Assembly: GCA_020002185.1 (NCBI GenBank)
Contig: CM034541.1
Coordinates: 26,397,164-26,461,163, forward strand
DNA: 64,000 nucleotides
Reading direction: 5' to 3'
Origin: Paraescarpia echinospica
Lineage: Eukaryota > Annelida > Polychaeta > Sabellida > Siboglinidae
The translations under genes and the position numbers were made by a program. Below the pieces are notes generated by a model. That model made no database searches. It was not told the origin of the DNA and saw only the letters and a list, made by a program, of their open reading frames with translations. This document shows, piece after piece, positions 37,270-49,515 of the stretch (its first letter is position 1; each line of letters begins with the position of its first letter).

Positions 37270-38990
37270 ATAAACATAAATACGTGCAGAAGAACTTGTT
37301 AACGTCTAAAACATGGGGTACTGCAAAGTCTGGATGTTGCTTTTAAACGCATCCAGGCTGTTTTGATTTACAATATATTGAGGGAGGGAATTCCAAAGTC
37401 GAATGGTACTGGGGAAAAAAGAATACAAGTGGTAGTTGCATCTGGAGTGAGGGATAAGGTAAGATAAGGAATGTTGTTTTCTAGTGACTATATTTACAGG
37501 AATAAGGTATTGGTTTGCTGCTATACCCACTAGGCCATTTGCTATCTTGTACATCATACATAGTTTTGCATCAGTTCTTCAGTCTGATAAGGATCTCCAT
37601 CCTAATGTCTGGAGCATGTCTGTTACACTGGAGGTATTGTGGTGGCGATATAAGACATATCGGGCTGCACGGCGTTGAATCATTTCTAGTTTTTTTTATT
37701 TGTGTAAGGGTATATGGATCCCAGACAGTACAGCTGTTCTCCACGATGGGTCTGACAAAGGTGAAGTAGGCCTGAGTTTTTATTTGAATTGACGGAACTT
37801 TGAGATTTCTGCGGAGGAAGCCTAGTGATCTATTTGCTTTTAGACAAATGTTATTTATGTGGGCATTCCACCGGAGATCTGAGGTTATGGTTATACCAAG
37901 ATATTTTACCTGTGAAACAGTTTCTAGTGTTTGACCGTGAAGCATGTATTGATTGTTAATGACAGTTTTGTTTCTTGTTACAGGTGTGACATGGCATTTT
38001 TGAAGATTGAATTCCATGTTCCAGATTATGGCCCATTTTCCAAGTTTGTGAAGATCTTCCTGGAGCACAGCTGTATTTGTCTTAGGCTTAAGGGCTATAT
38101 ACATTATGGTGTCATCAGCAAAAAGTCTAACTGTAGATGTAATATTGTCTGGGATGTCATTTATGTAAAAGAGGAATAGACAAGGGCCAAGTACAGAGCC
38201 TTGTGGTACTCCTGATGTTACGGGTACCTCAGAGGAGGCCTCGCCCTCTATTATGACTCTTTGAGTTCTGTCTGTTAAAAATGATCGAATCCAGGAATTT
38301 GTTTTGCCTTGGATGCCATAGTGATGGAGTTTATAAATCAGTTTTTTATGGCTGACCTTATCAAATGCTTTAGAGAAGTCCATCACTATGACATCCGTTT
38401 GCGTGCCAGACTGCATATGGGTAACTAAGTCATGTATTAACTGAATAAGCTGTATCTCACAAGATACTTGGGAGCGAAAGCCATGTTGAAGATGATAAAG
38501 AATGTTGTGTGAATGTGCATGTTTCATTATACTACTAACCAAGACATGTTCCATTAGTTTTGATGCTATGCATGTCAGGGAAATGGGCCTATAATTTGAA
38601 GCTATGTATTTTTGACCATTCTTGAAAATAGGTGAGACATTTGCTTTTAGCCAGTCTGTGGGGACTTCTCCTGTAGCATATGACTTCTGAAAGATTAAAG
38701 TTAGCGATGGCGCAATTTCAACAGCCAATTCTTTTAGAATTCTTGGGTTGATGTTGTCTGGTCCTTGTGCTTTATACGGTTTAAGATTGTGTAGGAGTTT
38801 TAGTACACCAGCTTCTGTAATTTCTATTTCTGGCATTTCAGGTAGTGTTGGATTGGATAGTTTGGTTACTTGGGGAGATGGGTCGTCTGTAAAGACTGAT
38901 TGAAACTGCTGATTTAGTATCTCCGCTTTGGCTTTAGGGTTTGAGTGTAGGATTCCATTTTGTTTATCACTCCAAATACACCGGTAGAAT
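37270..38990 (-). mobile_element. 5'-truncated Jockey/CR1-like non-LTR retrotransposon inside the Kolobok-like element
   Basis: A minus-strand frame (38836 to about 37690, extendable to ~38980) encodes most of a reverse transcriptase: LKPYKAQGPDNINPRILKEL, NYRPISLTCIASKLMEHVL, DFSKAFDKVSHKKLI, TSGVPQGSVLGPCLFLFYIN and an intact RLFADDTIMYIALKP catalytic box. They continue to VKYLGITITSDLRWNAHI. A frame slip in the T run at 37687-37695 and a stop separate the C-terminal part (RRAARYVL to SIRLWNSLPQYIVNQ), which ends at about 37306. No endonuclease is present. It is the best-preserved RT of the window but is truncated, hence immobile. It lies in the same orientation as the transposase gene. Confidence 0.88.
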
Positions 38991-39732
38991 TGTCACCCAT
39001 TTTTAATGAAATAAAAACATTGTCACTGTTATGTAATGAAATTTGATTATCCAGCATTTCCCTGCTGCTGATTGATGGGTAGTTAGTTATTTAAACAAAG
39101 AAGAATATACCCTGCGTAGTCATTCAGTCCTTTGATGCTTATTTGAGTTATACTCATACATGTTATTTAGTAATATTGTTGTTGGAACCCTTATCAATGG
39201 TCATCAGTCAGTGATTTGTATAAGACAAATGTTCAACAGAATGTATTTACAACAAATTCATTTAACACACAAACACATTCTGCCTTGAAATGTTATTACA
39301 AAACATTCCGGACTTCTGAAGAGGTCACAGCGACAATTCCAGACTTTTCTGCCGGGTGACGTTAATCAAAGTGCTATATTATCACTCACGTGAATTGATT
39401 GCCATTAGCTTTTGCTAGTCGTCGAGTTTCTTCTAGTCTTCAATGTGACATATAGTTCTAGATTATTTCCAGCATACCTATGCCTTTGTTCACGCGGTCG
39501 TGATACCAATCAAAGTAAGACCAAGTAAAATAATGATAATAACCGTCAACTTCCCGGTGGAAGGCATGCTTTCGTCAGAGCCAGAGCCGAGGCTAAGTCT
39601 GTCTGAGGTTCAGTTCCTGTCGACACCATTGCAAAACTAGAAAGTTAACTATGCTGGATGTTTATAAACAATATAATTACGTATATAACGTCAGATCCTG
39701 CAATACTCAATACTAACCATCTTGCGATCTGA

Positions 39733-39957
39733 CTAGGCAGCGCGCTCGATGGAGAATGTGCGGCGTTTCGACGGCTGTGGTCTGTAACTAAATATCGTCG
39801 GCATTGCTCCAAGTTTCAAAACCCGACGTCGCCGACGTCCCATTAACTGATGAAATACATCCACTTCAAAACACGTTTCTTCAAAATGAGTCGAACAGAG
39901 CGAACTGTAACGTATGCCGTAACATGTGTTGACAACATTGGCTACGTCATGGGAGCA
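39733..39957 (-). pseudogene. THAP zinc-finger domain relic (N-terminus of the Kolobok-like transposase)
   Basis: The minus strand reads YSSLCSTHFEETCFEVDVFH, then [20 protein letters not shown] and ends at a TAG at 39733-39735. CSTHFEE is the second half of the C2CH zinc site, and the GAMPTIF box is the AVPTIF motif that closes THAP domains. The first half of the finger (the first Cys pair and Trp) is not recognisable just upstream; it may be a separate exon or decayed. The left breakpoint of the segmental duplication (39771) cuts through this domain, so copy 2 (about 49536-49722) lacks the last residues. Confidence 0.75.
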
Positions 39958-40079
39958 CCGTGGTAAAAATAATGCTGCTCGTTTATTGGTTGTTTTTAGT
40001 CAAGCCGCCGCATCATCAGTAAGACGGCAGCCTTCGTGTTATCGAAGATTTCATTAGAATTTTCCACTTTGAGATAATA

Positions 40080-40186
40080 TTACCATTAAAACACTGACGT
40101 TAAAATAGATTATAGTTGGAAATAGTTAGTTTGCATTAACTCTTTTAGGTGCATGACACCTAAAAATCCCTTATCTTTCCATTTAA
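40080..40186 (-). repeat. Right terminal inverted repeat and TTAA of the Kolobok-like element
   Basis: The counterpart of the left repeat, followed by TTAA at 40183-40186. The same end is present again in the second copy of the segmental duplication at about 49845-49951. Confidence 0.8.
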
Positions 40187-40600
40187 AGGAATTGCATTGA
40201 TTGCCGGTAGCGAGTTGCAGCATTTTCAAGGTGTTGGTGTTGGCATACGGGTGTCTCCATGGTTTGACGCCGACTTTTTGTAATTAGGAAGTGATTATCA
40301 TGGACGTGTAGAATCAAGCGTCAACACTGCACCTAATTGTCAATCGGTGACTCAACATTGACTGTGAACATTTTAGTCAGTCTTTAAAGACTCGCCATTT
40401 TGTAAATAATTGTAATTAACTTTGTTTATTTGCTTTATCGTGACGGACGTTATACGTAATTTTGCATATTAATAGTATTTGTGTTAGTGTTTTTTACATA
40501 TGTATTTATTTATTTATTTGTGTATTTTATTAAACCTTTAGATTCGGCACGCTAAACTGGATGTAGCACTTAATAAATATGTTATTATTATTATTACAAG
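40183..40600 (+). mobile_element. Non-LTR element, right part, with ATT tail
   Basis: Continues the element interrupted at 32153. KELH.LPVAS and IFKVLVLAYGCLHGLT are the late RT/C-terminal motifs. A non-coding 3' end follows, closing with AGCACTTAATAAATATG and a TTATTATTATTATT tail. Confidence 0.75.
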
Positions 40601-40619
40601 GTAACTTCTTTAGTCCATA

Positions 40620-43225
40620 CATCCTTGTTGCTCAGTGACGCATCAAGACAATACACGAAACAAGAAGAAAAAGTGCACAAGGAATGATACAAAGCCAGCA
40701 TCGGTGGTTCCAGACTACTTCTTCCGGAAATAACATATCACCCGGAAATTTCAGTCGTAGAAACGAAAATAATAATCGAGGAACGCTATTAATTTAGGTT
40801 CTGCTCAATCTAGTATAAAGGTTATTTGTACGTGATTATGTAGAAATGAAAGTAACATAGAACAAATGCCCGCAGTTGCAGATTGAATAACGCGCATACA
40901 TTTCAATACATTTCCGTTGCATTCAGCATATATTTGCATAGTAGGTTTGACTAAATGTCGAATATATGCTAAGTTGTTAGATTTTGATATGATGCCAATA
41001 TTCATTCACTGTACGCAGTGCAACCACATTTGTTTTATATGAAGACTCAACAATGGATGCACGGGTTAATTATTGAATTATTGTAGCGCGTATTTCAAGC
41101 AGACAACAGTAAGTTTTTATAACTTAGTTAGTTAAGATAAATATAACTGGAATGGTTTGTGAGCGATAATAGATTATTATTTCTTATCCTAAACGTCATA
41201 GACTGTGATACAGGAGATTTAAAGCTAATAAAGGTATTTCCTCAGCTCGATTGTGTGCTCATCGCGTTTATAATTCATTTTGTAACAATTAAAACCAGGC
41301 CCTCAAGTGTAGCCGTCGTGTAGCGCCACCGAAGTAAACATGTCATGGGTACATAAATTATGTCACATGGACATTGCAGTTTATTCCAATACACAATATC
41401 TTCAAAAGGCCTTACTAACCGATACGATGCAATTTAAATAATAAAAACTATTATAATAAAACTCACTGCACATTTTCCATGTTGTCTTGATTTTACCGCC
41501 AAATCCGGCAGACGACAGATGCGTAGATTGCGTACGCAGCCGTGACCGGCGAATGAATAGGACGCATACATTTATCACGTGATCTCTCCACACGAAACCA
41601 CGTCAGAGAACGGAGGGATCGGACGCCTCCGGACGTTCAAAGATTTCCAAAAGAATGACATTGGAGTGGAGATATTGGATTACCAAAAGAATGACATTGG
41701 AGTGAGTCCGGACAGTTGGATTACCAAAAGAATGACATTGGAGAGAGTCCGGACAGATTGGACTACCAAAAGAATGACACTGGAGTGAGTCCGGATGGAT
41801 TGGATTACCAAAAGAATGCACCCTTAGTGATCTCACCAACCGATCAACAGTTCACGTATTAGTCCCACTATTAAACAAGGTCACATAATTTTTGTATAGT
41901 ATATCCTCAAAACATAAAGTAGTTAACATTTACAAACAGAAATTGCATTCACTTCCACTCGTAATAATAAATTGCAATACTACAGGTGTATCATGCGTTT
42001 CAATTTATTCAGTTTATGTATTCATCCATCGCAAGCGCTAGATAATTACTTGAATCATATTCAGCCTTTTCAATGTTTCATATATCATGATCTGTAGTAA
42101 AACATATATATGTAATGGATTAATGAAGGATAGGAAGGCCAAGGTGATAGCTACACGGAGGGAGCAAGAAGGGACAAAGGGCATTGCCCTTCTTCTTTGT
42201 ATGCAAACAATGTCCTGCGGCCAACAGAACAACGTAGCACACGTCATCTGGTATTTAGTGGTAACGTATATATATGCGTATTGACTTAATGCTGACATAA
42301 ATACAACTTTATAAGTTAGGTAAACGTTGCGGTACGGACGTTGCTCTACGTGACCTTGATTGACCGGGAATGTTCGGAGGATTTGAATTGGTAAATTGCG
42401 CAGTTTGTGACGAAATTGTTTCCAATATAGTACATGCTGTTGCGGAATTACTCTTTAGATATACCTGCAGCTATGTACCAATCTTGTGATACATTAGTTA
42501 TCTGTGAAATCAAGGAAGTTTGAGTCATAGTAATCGTTAGTATTACTTTTTAACAGGAAATCCATGGCACCAATCCCGTGTATGCAAAATAATCAAGCTA
42601 CGTGACATCCACGATAGCAAGAATTTTCAAATGTGTGAAACACACAACATTGGTAAAAACACAAAGGTGAATTAGCACGTGTGTGCCATTGTTTCATCGC
42701 ACTAAAACGTATAACACACGTACCATACTTGTATATAATTAAACATTATGTAGTGTAATAATGAGAGAAGGGGTAAATAGTTATAAGAATTGTTCTTCAA
42801 TTTACTCTTTTTTCAATGGCAACTATAAGAAACTAACAACAACAATTATTATAACAATACAGTATTATTATTTTGTATTACTATTATTGCATATGTTGTT
42901 TTTATTGGAAATTTCGTTTTGTATTACTATTATTATGGTGTTTGTTTGTATTGGAAATACAGTTTGTCTTATCTATCATATCCTATAATCAGAGACAACC
43001 ACGTCACACACGTACAGCAATACTCGTAGTATATTGAAAATATCGTAGGTCGGAGAGTAAGTAAAGTTCACGTCGTGATAGTGTAGAATTGTTAAATATT
43101 GCTATGGTATTGCTATGAGTGTAGTATTGTGTCAGTGTCTAGTTTATGGTGCCAAACAACCTAATCGATATTATATGCCAGAGGGCGCTATTTACACACT
43201 GGTGACATCGAATGACTTTTGTAAT
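40620..43225. other. Segmental-duplication sequence with no gene recognised
   Basis: Apart from the short tandem repeat at 41.6-41.8 kb I see no domain-bearing frame. High similarity to copy 2 (50385-52990) reflects recent duplication and is not evidence of coding. Confidence 0.5.
41640..41825. repeat. Short tandem repeat, ~40-bp unit with AAAAGAATGACATTGGAG
   Basis: Five imperfect units built from TTGGATTACCAAAAGAATGA and CATTGGAGTGAGTCCGGACA. The same array is at 51405-51590 in copy 2. Its origin is unknown. Confidence 0.8.
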
Positions 43226-43229
43226 GCTG

Positions 43230-44415
43230 GTAATGATTTAATCATATATTTAACTGGTTTTCTTCGTATCTAATTGATATATACCAAACTATAAAGATTG
43301 GGAACTGCTTTTCAGATGCACTGCCGGCTTTATTTGGTGTTTCCCAGGGTTATGTTCTTGGGCCTTTGCTTTTTGCTCTTTACACCTCGCCACTAAACTC
43401 TGTTATACAAAGACAAAACTTGGATCGTCATCTTTATGCTGATGATACTCAGATCTACATTTCGTTGGCTACCCCGGATACAAATCGCTCCCTTAACCAA
43501 CTTAGTGATTGCCTTCAAGATATCTTCCACTGGATGACTGACAGCATGTTGAAATTAAACGCAAATACTGAATTGATCATTATTGGTACTCCAATGCAGC
43601 GTAGTAAACTGGATGTTTTTTCCCTACGCGTATTTTGAATCGGTATATCACGCCAGCAACCTCGGTGCGGAATCTAGGAGTGATCTTTGATAGTAACTTC
43701 CATTTCCGACAACACATATCTCAAACATGTCGCTGCTGTTTTTATCATATTCATGATCTTTGCCGTATTCGCCGGTATATGACATTTTCTGTTGCTAAAA
43801 CTATTGCAACTCCGGCTTGGCTACTGCAATTCCCTCCTTTATAATATCACTACCAAGGATATCACAAAACTTCAGCGTGTCCAAAATTGTCTGGCAAGAG
43901 TAGATACAAGATCTCCTCGTTTTTCTCGCTCTGTACCACTTTAGAAGTCTTTACATTGGTTTCCTGTACGATATCGTATACTATTTAAGATCTGTACCAT
44001 TACATACCAGGCACTGTCCAGGATGCAACCATCTTATTTGCATTCATTGCTTACTCCTGTAAGAAAACCTATCCAGCTTCGATCATCTGGTTCTGACCTA
44101 CTTTTTGTTCCTAGAGTCAACACTAACATTGGAACTAGGGCTTTTTTCTGTTATTGCCCCAACTCTTTGGAATATGCTCCCTCTTAGTGTTACATCAGTT
44201 GAAAATAAAAAAAAATTCCGTCGTCATTTAAAAAGTTATCTTTATAACCTTGCTTATCCACCGTAGCTCCCTAGCGCCTTGACCCATCTGTTGACAACTG
44301 GAATACTACTTATGGATTTTGAGATTGACCAATTCTTTTATTTTGATGCGCTTCTGAGCTTTGTTTCCAAGGATTTAGGCGCAATAGAAGTTATCTTATT
44401 ATTAGTATTATTATT
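43230..44415 (+). mobile_element. 5'-truncated CR1/L2-like non-LTR element, uninterrupted copy
   Basis: RT pieces on the plus strand: WFSSYLIDIYQTIKIGNCFS, GVSQGYVLGPLLFALYTSPL, HLYADDTQIYISLATPDTN (YADD intact), then RNLGVIFDSNFHFRQHI and MTFSVAKTIATPAW, with frameshifts after IIIGTPMQR and after TIAT. The 3' end carries GATGCGCTTCTGAGC, then an ATT tail at 44395-44415. It is the same family as the element at 14.6-15.8 kb. It provides the 'empty' reference for the insertion in copy 2. Confidence 0.85.
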
Positions 44416-44455
44416 AATTACGATGCACACACGTCAAACGAAAATGATGATTATA

Positions 44456-44682
44456 GTGTATATATATATATATATTGACACCTAGGAATTACCTTTTGTA
44501 TTTACTCAAAACAAGACTTAAGCACTTTTTTCTTAATAATTACCATTTTTTAAAATTTAATAAAAAAGAAGAATATATATTATGTATATATATATATATA
44601 TATACTGTATATATATATATATATATATACTGTATATATATATAAATTAATATATATATATATATACATATATATTAATTTT
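44456..44682. repeat. TA-rich microsatellite stretch
   Basis: TA tracts at 44456-44476 and 44580-44680 separated by AT-rich sequence. The phrase TTACCTTTTGTATTTACTCA followed by AAACAAGACTTAAGCAC occurs on both sides (about 44490 and 44710), a short direct repeat. Confidence 0.9.
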
Positions 44683-45668
44683 TTTGAAAAACAAAATGTA
44701 CATCTAGAATTACCTTTTTTTGTATTTACTCAAAACAAGACTTAAGCACTTGTTTCTTAATAATTACCATGCACACACGTAAACGGAAATGATGATTATA
44801 TGTATATGTGTATATATATTACGCGCAATGTACACTAAGACTGTTTACGTATATGCATGCGAGATCCATTTTCGCGCAGTATTCGTCGCGCGCTCGTTGT
44901 TTCTACGAGTTCTATTTTACGTTGCGAACAATTGATTTACCAAGGATATTCCCGGACACTTCACTTGCGCTACAATGTACGTATTTCGAGTAAATTAGTC
45001 TACCAATCGCCCGTGTGATTGCATTGTGCGGCGCATATTAACACAGTGGCAATGGGGAACAATACAATTCTTTACAGCCATTCTAAATCGACTTGTAGGA
45101 TGATTATATGGTACAATACTGCTGTTAAACGGAGTCCATTAATTTGCTATATAACAAACCAGACTGCGGTCGGCAAATGCGCTGGAGTGTAAAAATGAGC
45201 CGCACTGCTAAGCTACGGTGTCACACTAGCACATGATGGCTGCACACTTTGTGACGACACCACTAAGCTTTCGCCGGATGTGTAAGGCTGACGAAGGTCG
45301 AAGAAATCGACACCGCTAAAGGAACGTTTGCTTAATTCAGGGTATTAAGTTTAACTCGGAATTAATTCAATAAGCATACATATATACATTACTATTAAAT
45401 ACCCTTTGGCGTGAGTGATTATTTGCTCCTATCTACAGTAGCCAGCTCTGCGTCACAAATCTTACACCAGAATTATGGAACCATTCGAAGATACAGGAAA
45501 ACAAAGTGATTGTTACCAACGAACGACACAATGCGTAGGCGTTGTTCATCCTAAGTGTCGTGTAAGGTTTCATTAGCTGGCCAGCTGAACTGAAACTGTA
45601 GAAACAGTGTATCCACTTACTGGAATCCGTGAGCAAATATGTTTGGTCGTCATCCGCATCGTTTGCAC

Positions 45669-45725
45669 TATATAAGACGCAACTGCCATCAATGAGAGTG
45701 CGTAGCATTGTGAGCTGTACACGAG
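45669..45725 (+). promoter_or_regulatory. TATA box and non-coding first exon of PGRP copy 1
   Basis: TATATAAG at 45669-45676 is a strong TATA box. Transcription should start near 45700. The exon ends at a strong donor, ACGAG|GTAAGT, at 45725. The acceptor TTTTCCCAG at 46107-46115 lies 20 bases before the ATG. I found no clear kappaB-type site nearby. Confidence 0.55.
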
Positions 45726-46135
45726 GTAAGTGGACCCACAAGCGCAGGATAACCTTGCGGAGACTCAAACATAGAGATAAGTACGGAAACGTATTTTTAA
45801 AATAAAATATAACTTGTTTTTGTATGTGTTGATATACATAAACTATGTGTACCTGTCTGTGTAAATGCGCATTTCTAAAGAAAATTATTTATTGTGCATG
45901 CATGTGCGTGCGCACGAGGGTGTGTGAATGTGTGTATGTTTGCATGAGTGCGTGATGCGTGCGTACATGTGCGTGTGCGTGTAAGGTATTATAACAAACT
46001 GAACACAACCCACAGCAGCCAACGATTGATCATAAAAGTAAGTGTATGTTCTCGGGTGATAGCTATCAGAATAATTATACTGGCGGTTGGCGATAATTGT
46101 ATGTAATTTTCCCAGGTCTAAACACATATATCGAG

Positions 46136-47565
46136 ATGACATATGCCCGTGCCCTTTTGTTTGTCTTCGCCGTGTCGGTGGCCGTCAGCGCAGGTGAGTG
46201 ATATCGTGGTAGTGTCAAAGGTTTCTCCTCAATTCAACTGTTTCTCTAGTCTCATTGCATGACATAATTATGTATGTGACTCCATGTCTGTCAGGCACAT
46301 TCAGTTAGTTAACTTAATCGTTGCATGGCCCGGCAAATTGGCTTTGGCAAATTGCCAGCTGTAACGGCTTCTTTCGACCATTTACACAAAAGTATATTAT
46401 TAAGTTTATATTTTATCGACGTAAACTCAATTAATACACTTCATATTTGGACATAGCAGAAACTGATTAACGATAGGCAAAACAACTGGAGGAAACATAT
46501 TTAACGTTTTCGAGTTTACTAAGATGTTTAGTTGACTTTCTTGGTGATTGCAATCGCTCCAACCGAACGGGAGTTAGTTTTCCGATATACTAAATGACAA
46601 TGTTGTGATTTGCCTGTTGTTATTGTATTTACGTTTTCTTATTTACCTTCCATCTTCTGATGTATTAGAGGGGTTTCTTAAAGCAATTTTATTATGAACT
46701 GTCCTGTGTACTACATTTTATAATCTTTTATAATAAATAATATTGTTTATATTCATGTCGTGTAAATTAAAACTTACCATAAGCATTTGTACCGGTAAAG
46801 GTCAAATAACGTACTTTTTCATCCTGAATAATGTCTTGCTGAAAGATGTTTACCAGTTGTAACGGAAGACTGTATCACCAAGTTAGACACAAAGACTTAT
46901 TAGGTGGTGCGATGACGTCACTTCCTGTGTGTGCTTGCAGTGTGCGCGTATGAATGTACGGATGTCACCCGCAGTGGGTGGGGCGCGAAGAGACCCCGAG
47001 GAGGGTACAGGTGGATAGCAGCCGTCAGTAACGTCTTCATCCATCACTCGGCCACCGCCCCTTGCTACAGCACCAGTGCGTGTGCGGCCAAGATCCGCAG
47101 TTTCCAGAACTACCACATGAACAGCAAACGTACGTTGACGGAATTATTCGGCTAACGTTAAACAGCTTCAGCTAACTCCCAAGCACCGAACTGATACCAG
47201 AATTTGACTGATATATTATTGGCGCTACGTTTAGTGTATTTAGAAATGCAAAACTTTGTGAGCAAGTCCTTAAATGAGAATGTTATTAAGAAACTACGAA
47301 TGTTATATCAAAGTCGGTAACTAAGGTGATCACCTTTAGAGCCATAACTCCAGTGTAGGAATGGTTATGAAGTGCGTCCTGCAATAGATTGGTGAAATAG
47401 TGACCGTTGTGCTCTCTACGGCAGGCTGGATGGACCTCGGCTACAGCTTCCTAGTGGGCGGGGACGGCAAGGTGTACGAGGGCCGCGGGTGGAACCACCA
47501 GGGCGCTCACACCGCCGGATACAACCGCAGAGGAATTGGTAAGTCGAGAGACGGGTGTACAGAGG

Positions 47566-47604
<39 letters not shown>

Positions 47605-47718
47605 TAGAGAGAGAGGTGGAGAATGGGAGATAGAGAGAGAGAGAGAGGGGTGGAGTGGGGGATATATATATATATATATTTATAGAGAGGTGGAGTGGGA
47701 GATAGAGGGGTGGAGTGG

Positions 47719-47795
<77 letters not shown>

Positions 47796-47872
47796 GGAGT
47801 GGAGATGGAGAGAGAGATAGAGAGGGGGTGGAGAGGGGAGAGACAGACAGGTAGAGAGAGGGTGGTGAGGGG

Positions 47873-47931
<59 letters not shown>

Positions 47932-48255
47932 GTGTATGTGTATGTTTATGTGTGTGTGTGCGTGCGCGCGCGCGTGTGTGTGTATGTGTGTCGACGTAAT
48001 CATAACACTTGATCAGACTGTTTTATTACGTCACGTCATCGTTTTGTTCCAGGTATCTCCCTCATCGGCAACTTCAGCAACGCCAGACCGACCGCCGCCC
48101 AGTTGGCCGCTGCACAGAGGCTGATTGCGTGCGGAGTGCGCAGAGGTTCCATCAAGTCCAACTACAGACTGCGTGGACATCGTGATGTCTCCACCTCGAC
48201 CTGCCCCGGAAATGTCCTTTACGGTATCATCCGCACCTGGCCTCATTTCTATTAG
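46136..48255 (+). CDS. PGRP: Peptidoglycan recognition protein, short secreted amidase type, copy 1 (187 aa, 4 exons)
   Basis: A secreted innate-immune protein. The domain is the T7-lysozyme-like N-acetylmuramoyl-L-alanine amidase that cuts the MurNAc to L-Ala bond of peptidoglycan. Exons are 46136-46193, 46941-47129, 47425-47538 and 48053-48255, with every intron in phase 1. Residues 1-19 are a clean signal peptide ([14 protein letters not shown]). [11 protein letters not shown] opens the domain. [10 protein letters not shown] gives zinc ligand H54, and C61/C67 form the conserved PGRP disulfide. [19 protein letters not shown] carries catalytic Y89. [14 protein letters not shown] supplies H163 and C171. 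All amidase residues are present, so catalysis is expected. Length matches short PGRPs (about 180-200 aa). A near-identical second copy begins at 61880. Confidence 0.93.
47569..47992. repeat. TA, GA and TG compound microsatellite in PGRP intron 3
   Basis: Alternating TA and GA tracts with GGTGGAGTGGG spacers, ending in a TG/CG tract. The same intron in copy 2 enters the assembly gap. Confidence 0.95.
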
Positions 48256-48309
48256 GCGACCTTCGAGAGACACAGACGCTCGAGTGAACGCATTCATGTA
48301 AACTGGTGT

Positions 48310-48315
48310 AATAAA
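48310..48315 (+). terminator. Poly(A) signal of PGRP copy 1
   Basis: AATAAA 55 bases after the stop codon at 48253-48255. Confidence 0.7.
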
Positions 48316-48329
48316 CCATATATTCCGGC

Positions 48330-49095
48330 ATATCATACTTTGTTCAACCTTGTTGGTGTCACGATTTCAACTGTGACAGCTCGCTTGGTTCTTGGTGTAC
48401 GACTCTTCATCAAGGCGTAAATTTAACAAATGTACGAAATAACATATAAACTACATTACGCAATAGCTTATCTAACTGATCTCGGTTTTTATTTAGTTTG
48501 GCAAAAGGTGTCTTAAACCATCAAGTGATAGATTAACTTCGTTTGTTTTACGTCTCACTCTCACCCATGGCAGCCACTGGGGTCAAACATTACTGGCGTC
48601 AAGCATCCTTCTCCAGATCCCTCTATCAACCATAGCTTCACCAGCTCTAGACCCACCTCTTCCTTTAAGCAGTCAATGTAAGTTGCAAAGAGATTAATGC
48701 CTCTGCCTCTGCCAGATATAAATGGCATTGTTTAAAACAGCTGTAGTTGCTAATGGTTAGTTTTAATAACTCTTTATGATGTCTTTTTTATCTTTAAAAG
48801 TGTCCTGAAACCTAAAATAGAGTCTTCTAGAATGACAACACGGCGATGCACCATAACGCTAGTCAGTGTACCCTCGGTAGTCTATATCGCGATACGTATG
48901 TCGCGAAATAGTGCATCGTTCCGTTGCTAGCAAAGTGTCATCCTGTTATCTAATCGTGCACAATGTACTAACCTGTCCACTGAACTAAACTGTCTACCTA
49001 GCGATTGACAGAGGTGAATGTGGACAAATAGTCGTCGTGTAGTAATAAACATTTAAACTTAATTCATGTCTGATTACATCGATGAATAGAAAGAA
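48330..49095. other. Intergenic, nothing recognised
   Basis: Sequence downstream of PGRP copy 1; no frame with a domain. Confidence 0.5.
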
Positions 49096-49099
49096 AAAA

Positions 49100-49235
49100 T
49101 ACTTTAATAATAATAATAAGCTAACTTCTATTGTGCCTCAATTCCTGGAAACCAAGCTCAGAGGCGCATCAAGAAAAAGTTCAATCTCAAATTCAATATG
49201 ATAATTTCGGAACAATGTTCCAAAACTGTTTATTG
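49100..49235 (-). mobile_element. 3' tail of a CR1/L2-like non-LTR element
   Basis: Read on the minus strand it contains TTTTTCTTGATGCGCCTCTG and AGCTTGGTTTCC, then an ATT tail at 49107-49120. This is the same 3' signature as the elements at 15.8, 44.4 and 60.1 kb. No coding part remains. Confidence 0.75.
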
Positions 49236-49249
49236 ACTTAGGCAAGCTA

Positions 49250-49515
<266 letters not shown>

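Larger units (their letters stand above)
32154..40182. mobile_element. ~8.03-kb Kolobok-like DNA transposon with TTAA target duplication
   Basis: The ends are inverted copies. The left starts AGGGAAACATAAGGGAAC; the right, read inward, starts ATGGAAAGATAAGGGATT. Both continue to CACCTAAAAGAGTTAATGCA and CTAACTATTTCCAACTATAAT. TTAA flanks both sides (32150-32153, 40183-40186). The element holds a THAP domain (39.7-40.0 kb, minus), transposase exons (34.2-35.7 kb, minus) and a P2X7-ballast-type gene (32.4-34.1 kb, plus). TTAA duplication plus a THAP transposase is diagnostic of Kolobok in the known superfamilies; piggyBac shares TTAA but lacks THAP. Nested inside are a Jockey/CR1-like element and small pogo-like elements, so the copy is dead. 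Confidence 0.82.

Noticed and set aside
32154..40182. piggyBac element, because of the TTAA duplication
   Set aside because: The THAP domain and the inverted-end sequence do not fit piggyBac; Kolobok shares TTAA and has a THAP transposase.
45433..45768. 111-residue minus frame upstream of PGRP
   Set aside because: It spans the PGRP TATA box and first exon in antisense, has no recognisable domain, and is repeated only because of the duplication.
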